Shown here: positions 55,176 to 62,712 of the stretch, piece after piece
Layout: each line of letters begins with the position of its first letter
Position numbering within the stretch: position 1 is the first letter of the stretch
DNA from: an uncultured Oscillospiraceae bacterium
GTDB taxonomy: Bacteria; Bacillota; Clostridia; Oscillospirales; Oscillospiraceae
Direction: 5' to 3'
Assembly (NCBI GenBank): GCA_934553255.1
Contig: CAKTEZ010000004.1
Coordinates: 1-64,000, forward strand
Length of the DNA stretch: 64,000 nt
Notes under the pieces: model-generated
The model's database searches: none
The model's input: the letters and a program-made list of their open reading frames with translations, nothing else
Told to the model about the DNA's origin: nothing
Program-made: the position numbers and the translations under genes

Positions 55176-55457
55176 ATGATGAACATTGGTCTTCAGTTCT
55201 TCGCTCATAAAAAAGGTATGGGCTCGACCAAGAACGGCCGTGACTCCAAGTCTAAGCGCCTTGGTCCCAAGCGCGCCGACGGTCAGTTCGTTCTCGCGGG
55301 CAACATTCTTGTCCGTCAGCGCGGCACCCACATCCATCCCGGCGTCAACGTCGGTATCGGCAGCGACGACACCCTGTTCGCCAAGGCGGACGGCGTGCTC
55401 CGCTTCGAGAAGCTCGGCAAGGATCGCAAGCAGGCTTGCGTGTATCCCGCGGAGTAA
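55176..55457 (+). CDS. rpmA: 50S ribosomal protein L27 (with Prp-cleaved N-terminal extension)
   Basis: A 93-aa L27. The mature protein begins [15 protein letters not shown]; it is preceded by the nine-residue extension MMNIGLQFF, giving the LQFF/A site cut by Prp. The ATG at 55176 follows GAAAGGATGG (a second ATG is adjacent). L27's N-terminus reaches the peptidyl-transferase centre, so the extension must be removed for function. Followed by a strong terminator. Confidence 0.97.
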   Translation: MMNIGLQFFAHKKGMGSTKNGRDSKSKRLGPKRADGQFVLAGNILVRQRGTHIHPGVNVGIGSDDTLFAKADGVLRFEKLGKDRKQACVYPAE

Positions 55458-55470
55458 TTGAGTGGTTTGA

Positions 55471-55515
55471 AAACGGAAGCTCAAGCCGACGGCTTGAGCT
55501 TCCGTTTTGCTTTTT
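55471..55515 (+). terminator. Terminator of rplU-prp-rpmA
   Basis: A perfect 17-bp stem (AAACGGAAGCTCAAGCC and complement) with a GAC loop, followed by GTTTTGCTTTTT. Confidence 0.9.
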
Positions 55516-55516
55516 C

Positions 55517-55545
55517 TTGACGAAGCACGCAAAAGCGGGTAAAAT
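55517..55545 (+). promoter_or_regulatory. Promoter of obgE
   Basis: TTGACG (55517-55522), 17 bases, TAAAAT (55540-55545), directly after the rpmA terminator. Confidence 0.65.
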
Positions 55546-55587
55546 GGGAATGTTAGAGAACGATACCCCCAAGGAGGTTTTTTCGAT

Positions 55588-56868
55588 ATGGCAACGGAAT
55601 TTATCGACAAAGCGCGCATCTCCGTTTCCGCCGGTAAGGGCGGCAACGGCGCGGTCGCGTTCCACCGCGAGAAATACGTCGCGGCGGGCGGTCCCGACGG
55701 CGGCGACGGCGGTAGCGGCGGCGATGTTATTTTGCAGGTGGATGACAATATGTCCACGCTCATGGACTTCCGCTACAAGCGCAAGTACGCCGCCGAAAAC
55801 GGCATGGACGGACAGGGCGCGCGCAAGTTCGGCAAGAGCGGAAAGCCGCTCACCATCCGTGTGCCGCGCGGCACGCTCGTGCGCGACGCGGAGACGAACG
55901 AGATCATTAAGGATATGTCCTCGTCCGAGCCGTTTGTTCTCTGCAAGGGCGGCAAGGGCGGCTGGGGCAACTGTCACTTCGCCACCCCCACCCGTCAGGT
56001 CCCGCGCTTTGCCAAGGCAGGTCTGCCCGGCGAGAGCCACGATGTCGTTTTAGAGCTGAAGCTGCTGGCGGACGTGGGTCTCATCGGTTTTCCGAACGTC
56101 GGCAAATCGACGCTGCTCTCCGTCGTTTCCAAGGCGCGCCCGAAGATCGCCAATTACCACTTCACCACGCTCTTCCCTAACCTTGGCGTCGTGTATGTGG
56201 ACGAGGGCGTGAGCTTCGTCATGGCGGACATTCCCGGCATCATTGAGGGCGCGGCGGACGGTGCGGGTCTCGGCCACGACTTCCTTCGCCACATCGACCG
56301 CTGCCGTCTGCTCGTTCATGTGATCGATGTTTCCGGCAGCGAAGGGCGCGACCCCGCCGCGGACTTCGACGCCATCAACGCCGAGCTTGCACAGTACTCC
56401 CCCGAGCTGGCAACGCGTCCGCAGATCGTGGTGGCGAACAAGGTGGACATCATGGAGGACGAAACGCTGCTGGAAAAGCTGCGCGCACGGGTCGAGGCAG
56501 CGGGCTATCCCCTCTTCGCCCTTTCCGCCGCGTCCCACACCGGCACGCGCGAGCTGGTGCTGAAGATCGCCGAAAAGCTCTCCACGCTCCCGCCAGTCAC
56601 GGTCTACGAGCCGGAGTACATCCCGCGCCCGCCGAAGCTCGATACCTCCGCCCCGCTCAATGTCACGGTGGAGGACAACACCTATATCGTCGAGGGTCCG
56701 TGGCTGGAGCGGCTCATGGCGAACATCAACTTCTCCGACTATGAGAGCCGGATGTATTTCGACAAGATGCTGCGCGAAAGCGGTCTCTTTGCCCGTCTGG
56801 AGGAGATGGGCATTCAGGACGGTGACATCGTCAGCCTTTATAACCTTGAATTTGAGTACCAGCACTAA
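55588..56868 (+). CDS. obgE: Obg family GTPase (ObgE/CgtA)
   Basis: A ribosome-associated GTPase tied to 50S assembly and stress and sporulation control. The 426-aa protein has the glycine-rich OBG fold (1-158), a G domain with GFPNVGKST (about residues 164-172), DIPG and NKVD, and the C-terminal OCT domain found in Bacillota (about 345-426). It is transcribed from its own promoter but follows rplU-rpmA, the usual order. The start follows AAGGAGG. Confidence 0.96.
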   Translation: MATEFIDKARISVSAGKGGNGAVAFHREKYVAAGGPDGGDGGSGGDVILQVDDNMSTLMDFRYKRKYAAENGMDGQGARKFGKSGKPLTIRVPRGTLVRDAETNEIIKDMSSSEPFVLCKGGKGGWGNCHFATPTRQVPRFAKAGLPGESHDVVLELKLLADVGLIGFPNVGKSTLLSVVSKARPKIANYHFTTLFPNLGVVYVDEGVSFVMADIPGIIEGAADGAGLGHDFLRHIDRCRLLVHVIDVSGSEGRDPAADFDAINAELAQYSPELATRPQIVVANKVDIMEDETLLEKLRARVEAAGYPLFALSAASHTGTRELVLKIAEKLSTLPPVTVYEPEYIPRPPKLDTSAPLNVTVEDNTYIVEGPWLERLMANINFSDYESRMYFDKMLRESGLFARLEEMGIQDGDIVSLYNLEFEYQH

Positions 56869-56884
56869 ACCGCAAGCGAAACGG

Positions 56885-56922
56885 CAGGCGGCGCTCCGGA
56901 TCCGGAGTGCCGCCTGTTTCTT
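56885..56922 (+). terminator. Terminator of obgE
   Basis: A 16-bp GC-rich stem (CAGGCGGCGCTCCGGA with its partner, one G-T pair) followed by TTTCTT. Lies between obgE and the convergent DUF421 gene. Confidence 0.8.
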
Positions 56923-57655
56923 ATCCGCATGCTTCCCGCGGCATTTTCTTTGTTTTCAAGGGGTAAAGCCTCGGTGCTTCACAGCCGTTGTCGCACAGGG
57001 CGAGCAGGATCTCCTTCGGTTCGGAGTAGCCTTGCTCGCGCAGCTTTTTGGCGAGCCACGCTCCGTCCTTGCCGACCGAGCGCAGATTTTCCGGCAGCAC
57101 CTCGCCGTCCATGATAACGGGCGTGAGCAGCACGCTCTGCTTGGGCGAGAGCGCGAGGTCGGCCGGCTGAGCGGGACGGTACGGCTCCTTCGGCAGAAAG
57201 CTGAGGTTCCCGTTGTGTTCAAAAAGGACCGTTTCAAGCTGCGAAAGGTCGAACCAGCCGCCCGCACGGCAGAGGGTCAGGAATTCGCTCAGGTCGAGCC
57301 GCGCCCGCCTGAGGTTCTCACGGTACAGCGCGCCCTTGTCGTAAAGCACGAGCGGCTTTCCGGTAAACACGCGCCGTGCGGCGAGGGAGCGGTTCGTCCA
57401 CAGCGCGATGCCCCATGTCAGCAGTCCGTAGACCACCATACCCGTGAGCGGGCGCAGCGGCATTTCCAGCTCGGTCGCCATCTCAGCGGCGATGGAGCCG
57501 ATGGAGATGCCGGAAATGTAGTCAAACATCGTCATCTGCGAGATCTGCTTGTTGCCCACAAGCTTTGTGAGCAGAAACAGCACCGCATAGGAAACGACCG
57601 CCGTGACGGCAAGGCTCAGAAAATCGAACGCGCCCATTGGCTGAAAATTGTCCAT
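56921..57655 (-). CDS. DUF421 (YetF-like) membrane protein
   Basis: A 244-aa membrane protein with three N-terminal helices (about 9-28, 40-60 and 67-90) and a soluble C-terminal domain with the DUF421 strands (GKPLVLYDKGAL, LRRARLDLSEFL). YetF-type proteins are spore- or membrane-associated with unknown function; some affect germinant-receptor-dependent germination. The ATG at 57655 is preceded by GGGAGG and then TTTTTT: the ribosome-binding site is within a hairpin arm (see 57656-57697). The last codons lie in a 17-bp repeat. Confidence 0.87.
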   Translation of the reverse strand: MDNFQPMGAFDFLSLAVTAVVSYAVLFLLTKLVGNKQISQMTMFDYISGISIGSIAAEMATELEMPLRPLTGMVVYGLLTWGIALWTNRSLAARRVFTGKPLVLYDKGALYRENLRRARLDLSEFLTLCRAGGWFDLSQLETVLFEHNGNLSFLPKEPYRPAQPADLALSPKQSVLLTPVIMDGEVLPENLRSVGKDGAWLAKKLREQGYSEPKEILLALCDNGCEAPRLYPLKTKKMPREACG

Positions 57656-57697
57656 AAAAAACCTCCCGCGGCATTTTCTTGCAGTATGCCGCGGGAG
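57656..57697 (-). promoter_or_regulatory. Terminator-shaped hairpin masking the ribosome-binding site of the DUF421 gene
   Basis: A perfect 12-bp stem (CTCCCGCGGCAT / ATGCCGCGGGAG, 57663-57674 and 57686-57697) with an 11-base loop. On the minus strand the 3' arm contains the GGGAGG ribosome-binding site and is followed by TTTTTT and then the ATG. It would terminate transcripts from upstream and hide the ribosome-binding site on any read-through mRNA. Confidence 0.65.
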
Positions 57698-57708
57698 ACC
57701 TTTTTTAT

Positions 57709-58748
57709 TCACTTCGTGTGGACATTGATAAACTCCGCGCGCAGCTTGGAGTAGAGAATGGTCTGGCTGGAATACAGGCCGCGGTAGCCGGAAAAAACAT
57801 AGCTTACCGCGCAGACCACAGCGTAGCACAGCAGGCCGTCCGCGCCGAACAGCTCAACGCTGATGAGCAGCGAGGTAATGGGGCAGTTCGTCATGCCGCA
57901 GAAAAGGCCCGTGACGCCGAGCGCCGCGGCGAAGGGCGCGGGCAGCCCCAGCAGCGCGCCCGCCGCGCAGCCGAAGGTCGCGCCGACAAAGAGCGTCGGC
58001 ACGATCTCGCCGCCCTTGAAGCCGCAGCCGAGCGTAACGGCGGTAAAAACGATCTTGAGCAGGAACGCCTCCGGCTTTGCCGTTCCGCCGAGGGCGGCGG
58101 CGATCACCTCCGTCCCCACGCCGTTGTAGTCGCGGCAGCCGACGAGGTAGGTCAGGGCGATAACGAGACAGCCGCCCAGAACGGCCCGCAGATAGGGGTT
58201 TCTCATGCGCCGCGCGGCAAAATGCTCTGTGCGGTGGAGCGCCTCGCAGAAAAGAATGCTCACCCACGCGCAGCCGAGCGCCAACGCCGCCGCGCGCAGC
58301 AGCGTTGGCGCCGTATTCTCCGGCGCGGCGACGGCAAAGCGCATGGGCGCGATGCCGAAGCGCAGCGACACGGCATACGCCACCAGCGATGAAGTGATGC
58401 ACGGGATCAGGCCGGAATAATACAGCACGCCGATGCTCACGACCTCCAGCGCGAAGAACACCGCCGCGAGCGGCGTGCTGAACAGCGCGGAAAACAGCGC
58501 GCTCATGCCGCACAGCGTCGCAAGGCGGCAGTCCTTATCGTCCATGCCGAACATTCGGCCGAAATGCTCGCCGAGGTCGCCGCCGATCTGCAGCGCCGCC
58601 CCTCTCGTCCCGCGCTGCCGCCCACCAGTCCGATGAGCGCGGCGGCCGCGCACCATTTCACAACGGTCCTCAGATAGAGTATCGCGTGCTCCAGCGTATC
58701 CTTAACAGTACGAATGGTCTTTCCCTCTTTTTCGTGTGATCTTGACAC
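57709..58748 (-). pseudogene. ClC-type chloride channel/transporter, decayed (internal deletion and frameshift)
   Basis: Two overlapping reading frames together give most of a ClC protein. The N-terminal frame (from a GTG at 58748) ends with a helix, VKWCAAAALIGLVGG, fused directly to SAGREG, skipping roughly 90 residues that normally separate these elements. Right at GREG the frame shifts: the neighbouring frame continues as AALQIGGDLGEHFGR and runs through the remaining helices to the normal C-terminus, including GCGFKGGEIVPTLF and GLFCGMTNCP. One base appears missing at about 58598-58601. The product cannot be a normal channel; the second frame alone (57709-58656) lacks a start with a ribosome-binding site. 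Confidence 0.78.
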
Positions 58749-58787
58749 CTTATTTTCACACGAACGGCGAGAAAAGTCAACGCTCTT

Positions 58788-59387
58788 TCAGCCGATGAAC
58801 TGCTGCGTCCAGTAGTGTCCGTCGGCCACATAGCCGACACCGATCTTCGTGTAGGAGCCGCTGAGGATGTTCGCGCGGTGACCCTCGCTGTTCATCCAGC
58901 CCGCGACCACCGCGGCAGGCGTCGGATAGCCCATGGCGATGTTCTCCCCCGCCGCGCGGTAGGAAAGGCCGAAGGCGCGGATCATCTGGAACGGCGTGCC
59001 GTAGGTCGGGCTGCTGTGGGCAAAGTAGCGGTTATCGTGCATATCCTGCGACTTGTAGCGCGCGACACGCGAAAGCTCCCAATCCTCCGTCAGGGCGGAA
59101 AGGCCGTATTTGGCGCGCTCGGCGTTCACCAGACGGACGACCTCCTGCTCATAGGCGCGGACGGAGGAGGCGGTCTCCGGAATGGTCAGCACGTCGCCCG
59201 GGTAGATAAGGTCCGGGTTCTCGACCTGCGGGTTCGCGTCGATGATCTCGCTCGTGCCGACCTGATATTTCACGGCGAGCTTCCACATCGTGTCGCCGCG
59301 CTGCACGGTGTGGGACGCGGCAAGCGTCGGAACGGTCATGGCCGCCGCTGCCAGAAGCGCCAGCGACAGGGAAAGCAGTTTTTTCAT
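58788..59387 (-). CDS. LysM-CAP domain secreted protein
   Basis: A 199-aa exported protein: signal peptide (1-23, ending LAA), one LysM (about 25-70, HTVQRGDTMWKLAVKYQVG) for peptidoglycan binding, and a CAP/SCP domain (about 78-199) with the conserved HSSPTYGTPF, GENIAMG and HRANIL. This layout matches SafA/YkwD-like proteins of Bacillota, several of which are spore-coat or wall associated. The ATG follows AAAAGGAG. It lies upstream of, and in the same direction as, the ClC remnant. Confidence 0.92.
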   Translation of the reverse strand: MKKLLSLSLALLAAAAMTVPTLAASHTVQRGDTMWKLAVKYQVGTSEIIDANPQVENPDLIYPGDVLTIPETASSVRAYEQEVVRLVNAERAKYGLSALTEDWELSRVARYKSQDMHDNRYFAHSSPTYGTPFQMIRAFGLSYRAAGENIAMGYPTPAAVVAGWMNSEGHRANILSGSYTKIGVGYVADGHYWTQQFIG

Positions 59388-59548
59388 GGTGGTTTCTCCT
59401 TTTTGTGCTTTTTGAGGAAGAGCCTCCCTCTGCTCCTAATGGTTACATTTTGTAACTATTTTTGCAAGCCTAACATTTTTCCAGTTCCGGCAGGAATAGG
59501 AAATCCCGCCGGTGCAGAACCTACCCCAAACACATTGGAGGTCTGCTC
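59388..59548. other. Intergenic region between two divergent genes
   Basis: 161 bases between the LysM-CAP gene (leftward) and the FAD-Rieske gene (rightward). It holds a GTTAC-ATTTT-GTAAC palindrome (59442-59456) of the kind also seen at 299-314, possibly an operator. I could not assign a convincing -35/-10 pair on either strand. Confidence 0.4.
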
Positions 59549-61006
59549 ATGCGTACGCTCTGGAACGATGATTTTTCTCTTCCCGCCTTTCCGCAGCTCT
59601 CGGAGAATCTGCACGCGGACGCCGCTGTGGTCGGCGGCGGCATCGCCGGTATCCTCACCGCCTACGCCCTGCACACGCGGGGTCTGCGTGTCGTGCTGCT
59701 GGAGGGCGACCGCCTTGCCTGCGGCGTGACGGCGCACACGACCGCGAAGATCAGCGCGCAGCACGGGCGGTTCTGCGAACGGCTGCTGCACGATTTTGGG
59801 CTGCACCTCGCGCGGCAGTATCTGCGCGCCAATCTCACCGCCGTCGAGCAGTTCCGTGCGCTCGTGCGGCAGAAAGATGTCGACTGCGGCTTTTCGGACG
59901 AGCCGTCGTACCTCTACGCCGCGCCAGACGGGCCGGACCTCACGCGGGAATACGAATGCGCGCTGCTGCTCGGCGCGCCCGCGCGGCTCGTCCGTCCGGA
60001 GGGACTGCCCTTTCCCGTGCGCGAGGCGGTCTGCTTCGAGCGGCAGGCGCAGTTTTCCCCGCTGCGCTTCCTCGCCGCGCTGCTGCCCGGGCTGACCGTC
60101 TACGAACACTCCCCCGTGCGCGACATCCGCGGCCACAGCGTTCGCTGCGACGGCGGCTCGGTCACGGCGGAGCAGATCGTCGTCGCCACGCATTTCCCTA
60201 TGCTCGAGCGCTTTGGACTCTACGACCTCCGGCTGCGGCAGGAGCGGTCCTATATTCTCGCGTTGACCGATGTGCCGCCGCTTGACGGTATGTGGCTCGA
60301 CGCGGGTGCGGAGGGCTGGAGTCTGCGCCGCAGCGGGAGCTACCTGCTCCTCGGCGGCGGAGGGCATCGCTGCGGGCAGAACCTCGGCGACAGCTACGAC
60401 ATGCTGCGTGCGCAGGCGCAGCGGCTCTTTCCCCGCGCCCATGAGGTCTGCGCGTGGTCCACGCAGGACTGCATGACGCTTGACGGCGTTCCGTATGTCG
60501 GCTCTTACTCCTCGTCCGCGCCGTTTCTCCATGTCGCCACCGGCTTCGGCAAGTGGGGCATGACCGGCAGCATGGCCGCCGCCACGCTGCTCACCGCGCA
60601 GCTCACCGGCGAGGTCTGTCCCTACGCCGACATTTTCTCGCCCCAGCGCTTCTTCCCCTCCGCATCCATCTCCGCCTTTTTGGAGGGCGCAGGCTACGCC
60701 GTGCGCGGCATCGGGCGGCGCCTGTTCACGCCCGCGCAGACGGCGGCGCGGGACATTCCCGCCAGACACGCGGGCATTGTCCAATGGCAGGGCAAAAAGT
60801 ACGGCGTGTACCGCCACGCGGACGGCACGCTCTTCGCCGTGGACGTCCGATGTCCGCACCGCGGCTGTGAGCTGACCTGGAACGACGACGAGAAGTCATG
60901 GGACTGCCCGTGCCACGGCTCGCGCTTCGACTACCGCGGCCACCGGCTCAGCGAACCCGCCAAGGCCGCGCTCAGGCCCTGCGGAGACTTCCCGCAGGAG
61001 GTATGA
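59549..61006 (+). CDS. FAD-dependent oxidoreductase with C-terminal Rieske [2Fe-2S] domain
   Basis: A 485-aa protein. An N-terminal DAO-type FAD domain (GGGIAGILTAYAL at about 30-42; THTTAKISAQHG-like region at 69-75) is followed at the C-terminus (about 405-485) by a Rieske domain with CPHRGC and CPCHGSRF, the two Cys-His pairs that bind a [2Fe-2S] cluster. Such fusions are known in Bacillota (YhfW-like) but substrates are undefined. The ATG follows GGAGG. It stands alone and shares a terminator with the convergent XRE gene. Confidence 0.92.
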   Translation: MRTLWNDDFSLPAFPQLSENLHADAAVVGGGIAGILTAYALHTRGLRVVLLEGDRLACGVTAHTTAKISAQHGRFCERLLHDFGLHLARQYLRANLTAVEQFRALVRQKDVDCGFSDEPSYLYAAPDGPDLTREYECALLLGAPARLVRPEGLPFPVREAVCFERQAQFSPLRFLAALLPGLTVYEHSPVRDIRGHSVRCDGGSVTAEQIVVATHFPMLERFGLYDLRLRQERSYILALTDVPPLDGMWLDAGAEGWSLRRSGSYLLLGGGGHRCGQNLGDSYDMLRAQAQRLFPRAHEVCAWSTQDCMTLDGVPYVGSYSSSAPFLHVATGFGKWGMTGSMAAATLLTAQLTGEVCPYADIFSPQRFFPSASISAFLEGAGYAVRGIGRRLFTPAQTAARDIPARHAGIVQWQGKKYGVYRHADGTLFAVDVRCPHRGCELTWNDDEKSWDCPCHGSRFDYRGHRLSEPAKAALRPCGDFPQEV

Positions 61007-61034
61007 AAAAAGCGGGCCGCCGGCCCGCCTTTCT
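61006..61034. terminator. Bidirectional terminator between the FAD-Rieske and XRE genes
   Basis: A 7-bp stem GCGGGCC / GGCCCGC with a 3-base loop; on the plus strand followed by CTTTCTT, on the minus strand by TTTTTT. Confidence 0.75.
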
Positions 61035-61046
61035 TCGGATATTCGC

Positions 61047-61493
61047 TTATTCCGCCGTCTGCCAATGCTTGAGCGTCGGCAGCAGCCCCGTCATGTAGGC
61101 GCGCACCTGCTCGGCGGGCCAGCTCTCGCTCGCCATATGCTCCGCGCAGAAGTCAATCAGCTTGTCCATGCTCGCATAGGCGAAGCTGCCGTCAGCGTAG
61201 CACCATTTGCAGTAGTCCTCGTTCATCGTGCCGTCCGGCTCACGACTGATCGAAGCGTCCTCCAGCGGCATACCGCAGCACTGGCAGACCAGCCTGCGCG
61301 GCGAGCCCAGCAGCGTGTTGATGGACACATCGAACAGCCTCGAGAGCAGCTTGAGCGTCTCCGTGTTTGGCACGGTCTCGCCGTTCTCCCAGCGGGAGAC
61401 CGCCTGCCGCGTTACAAAGATCTTTTCCGCCAATTCCTCCTGCGACAGCCCCTTTTCGGTACGCAGTTCATAGATCACATTCTTTGTTTCCAT
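61047..61493 (-). CDS. XRE-family regulator with C-terminal zinc-ribbon domain
   Basis: A 148-aa protein: an N-terminal HTH_3 (about 5-60, LSQEELAEKIFVTRQAVSRW) and a C-terminal zinc-ribbon of the Zn_ribbon_2 type with CQCCG (about 68-72) and CKWC (about 95-98), then a helical end. The family is common in Clostridia; the combination suggests a sensor-regulator, but the ligand is unknown. The ATG follows GGAGGTGA. It lies upstream of no obvious target and is convergent with the FAD-Rieske gene. Confidence 0.9.
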   Translation of the reverse strand: METKNVIYELRTEKGLSQEELAEKIFVTRQAVSRWENGETVPNTETLKLLSRLFDVSINTLLGSPRRLVCQCCGMPLEDASISREPDGTMNEDYCKWCYADGSFAYASMDKLIDFCAEHMASESWPAEQVRAYMTGLLPTLKHWQTAE

Positions 61494-61575
61494 GTCGGAT
61501 CACCTCCATACGACACAGGATAGCCGCTTCCGCCGGAAAAGGCAAGCAACCCGCTGTTGCCCCCCGCGGTCCGCC

Positions 61576-62424
61576 TTATCTCTCTGCCGTCTTCTCCGGC
61601 TCGGACGGCTCCTCCGCGCCGTTCTCCGTCAACTCGGGGTGCTTGAGGTAGCGGCGCAGGGTCTGGCAGAAGAGGGCGTATTCATGCCCCGTGCAGATGC
61701 GCTCGTCCATCACGACGGAGAGCGGCAGCAGTCTCTTGCGGTACTCGCCGTTGAGGTAATTCGCCACGGGCTTGCCCATGCAGACGAACACGCCCGTCGT
61801 GCCGAACTCATAGCAGTGGTGATAAATGGCGTTGGTGTTGATGCTCGCAAGGTTCGTGATGAACAGGCTCGTGTGAAATGGGCTGAGGTCAATAATGGCG
61901 CGCGGCAGAAGGCCCAGATGGTCGAGCAGATTCACCAGGCCGACCACGAGCTTCGGCAGCACCGGCAGCGAGAACATGAAGCTCGCAAAGCGGTCGGTGT
62001 TGTTGTTATGCTCCTTCTTCTGGTTGAGTGCCACCGCCTCCTCGATCTTACGGTTGATGGAGTAAACATCGTCCCCATCCTCGAAGAATATCTTCACGCT
62101 CGTCTCGTCCGGCGTGCCGTCCGCGCGCGTTTTGAGAATGACGAAGCTGACGCAGAAGTGGTTGCGCTGGTAGATCTTCGAGTTCATGATAAAGCGGTTG
62201 ATCTTCGGATTTTCCTGATAGGCCTTGAAATACGCCGCCAGCACGAGCGCCATATAGGAAAGGCGCACGCCCGCCTTGCGGCGGTCGTGGATGAAGCGGC
62301 GCAGCGGCTCCATCTCGGCGTATTCGGTGATGTAGTTGAGCGCGTCATAGCGGCGCGGCATGATATAGGGAAGCGCCGAAACGATGGCGCTGGCATCCTT
62401 AACTCTGGTTCCGTCTGGACGCAT
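61576..62424 (-). CDS. Stand-alone 2-oxo acid dehydrogenase E2-like acyltransferase fold protein
   Basis: A 282-aa protein resembling the catalytic domain of E2 acyltransferases: RLSYMALVLAAYFKAYQENP matches the trimer-forming helix; FITNLASI, a GVFVCMGK strand and a final LPLSVVMDERICTGHEYA block follow the E2 order. The catalytic HxxxDG of E2 is replaced by MDERICTG, so the usual histidine is missing. There is no lipoyl domain and no E1 or E3 gene nearby. It might be a non-enzymatic relative or an acyltransferase with another mechanism. The ATG follows AAGAAGGT. Confidence 0.7.
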   Translation of the reverse strand: MRPDGTRVKDASAIVSALPYIMPRRYDALNYITEYAEMEPLRRFIHDRRKAGVRLSYMALVLAAYFKAYQENPKINRFIMNSKIYQRNHFCVSFVILKTRADGTPDETSVKIFFEDGDDVYSINRKIEEAVALNQKKEHNNNTDRFASFMFSLPVLPKLVVGLVNLLDHLGLLPRAIIDLSPFHTSLFITNLASINTNAIYHHCYEFGTTGVFVCMGKPVANYLNGEYRKRLLPLSVVMDERICTGHEYALFCQTLRRYLKHPELTENGAEEPSEPEKTAER

Positions 62425-62615
62425 GGGGCGTTACCTTCTTTCGCGTTTATTCACGCATATTTTACACATTTTTAACGCGTTGTGCAATCCTTTTCTTTTT
62501 TAAGGTTTTCTTACGCCGCCCGCGCGGCTTTCTCTTTGCTTTTTGAAGTAAAATTCCGAAAAACTAACTTTTTGTTTCGTTGTCAAAAAATAATTTAGGT
62601 GTTTTCTTTTTTCTA

Positions 62616-62644
62616 TTGATTATCTTCACGCCCTGTACTATACT
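62616..62644 (+). promoter_or_regulatory. Promoter of serC-serA
   Basis: TTGATT (62616-62621), 17 bases, TATACT (62639-62644), about 70 bases before serC. The surrounding gene-free 288 bases (62425-62712) are AT-rich; nothing else was seen in them. Confidence 0.7.
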
Positions 62645-62712
62645 GTACTTGTGAAATCAGGCAAAATCTGTCATTTTTACCTTAAAATAACAACGATTAG
62701 GAGGAAACAACA

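Noticed and set aside
57709-58656. Treating the C-terminal ClC frame as a complete 315-aa gene
   Set aside because: Its first 25 residues (Arg/Gly-rich) are the out-of-frame reading of a helix preserved in the neighbouring frame, and there is no ribosome-binding site at the proposed start.
62425-62712. A riboswitch upstream of serC
   Set aside because: The promoter lies only about 70 bases from the start codon and no stable, conserved-looking fold was seen.
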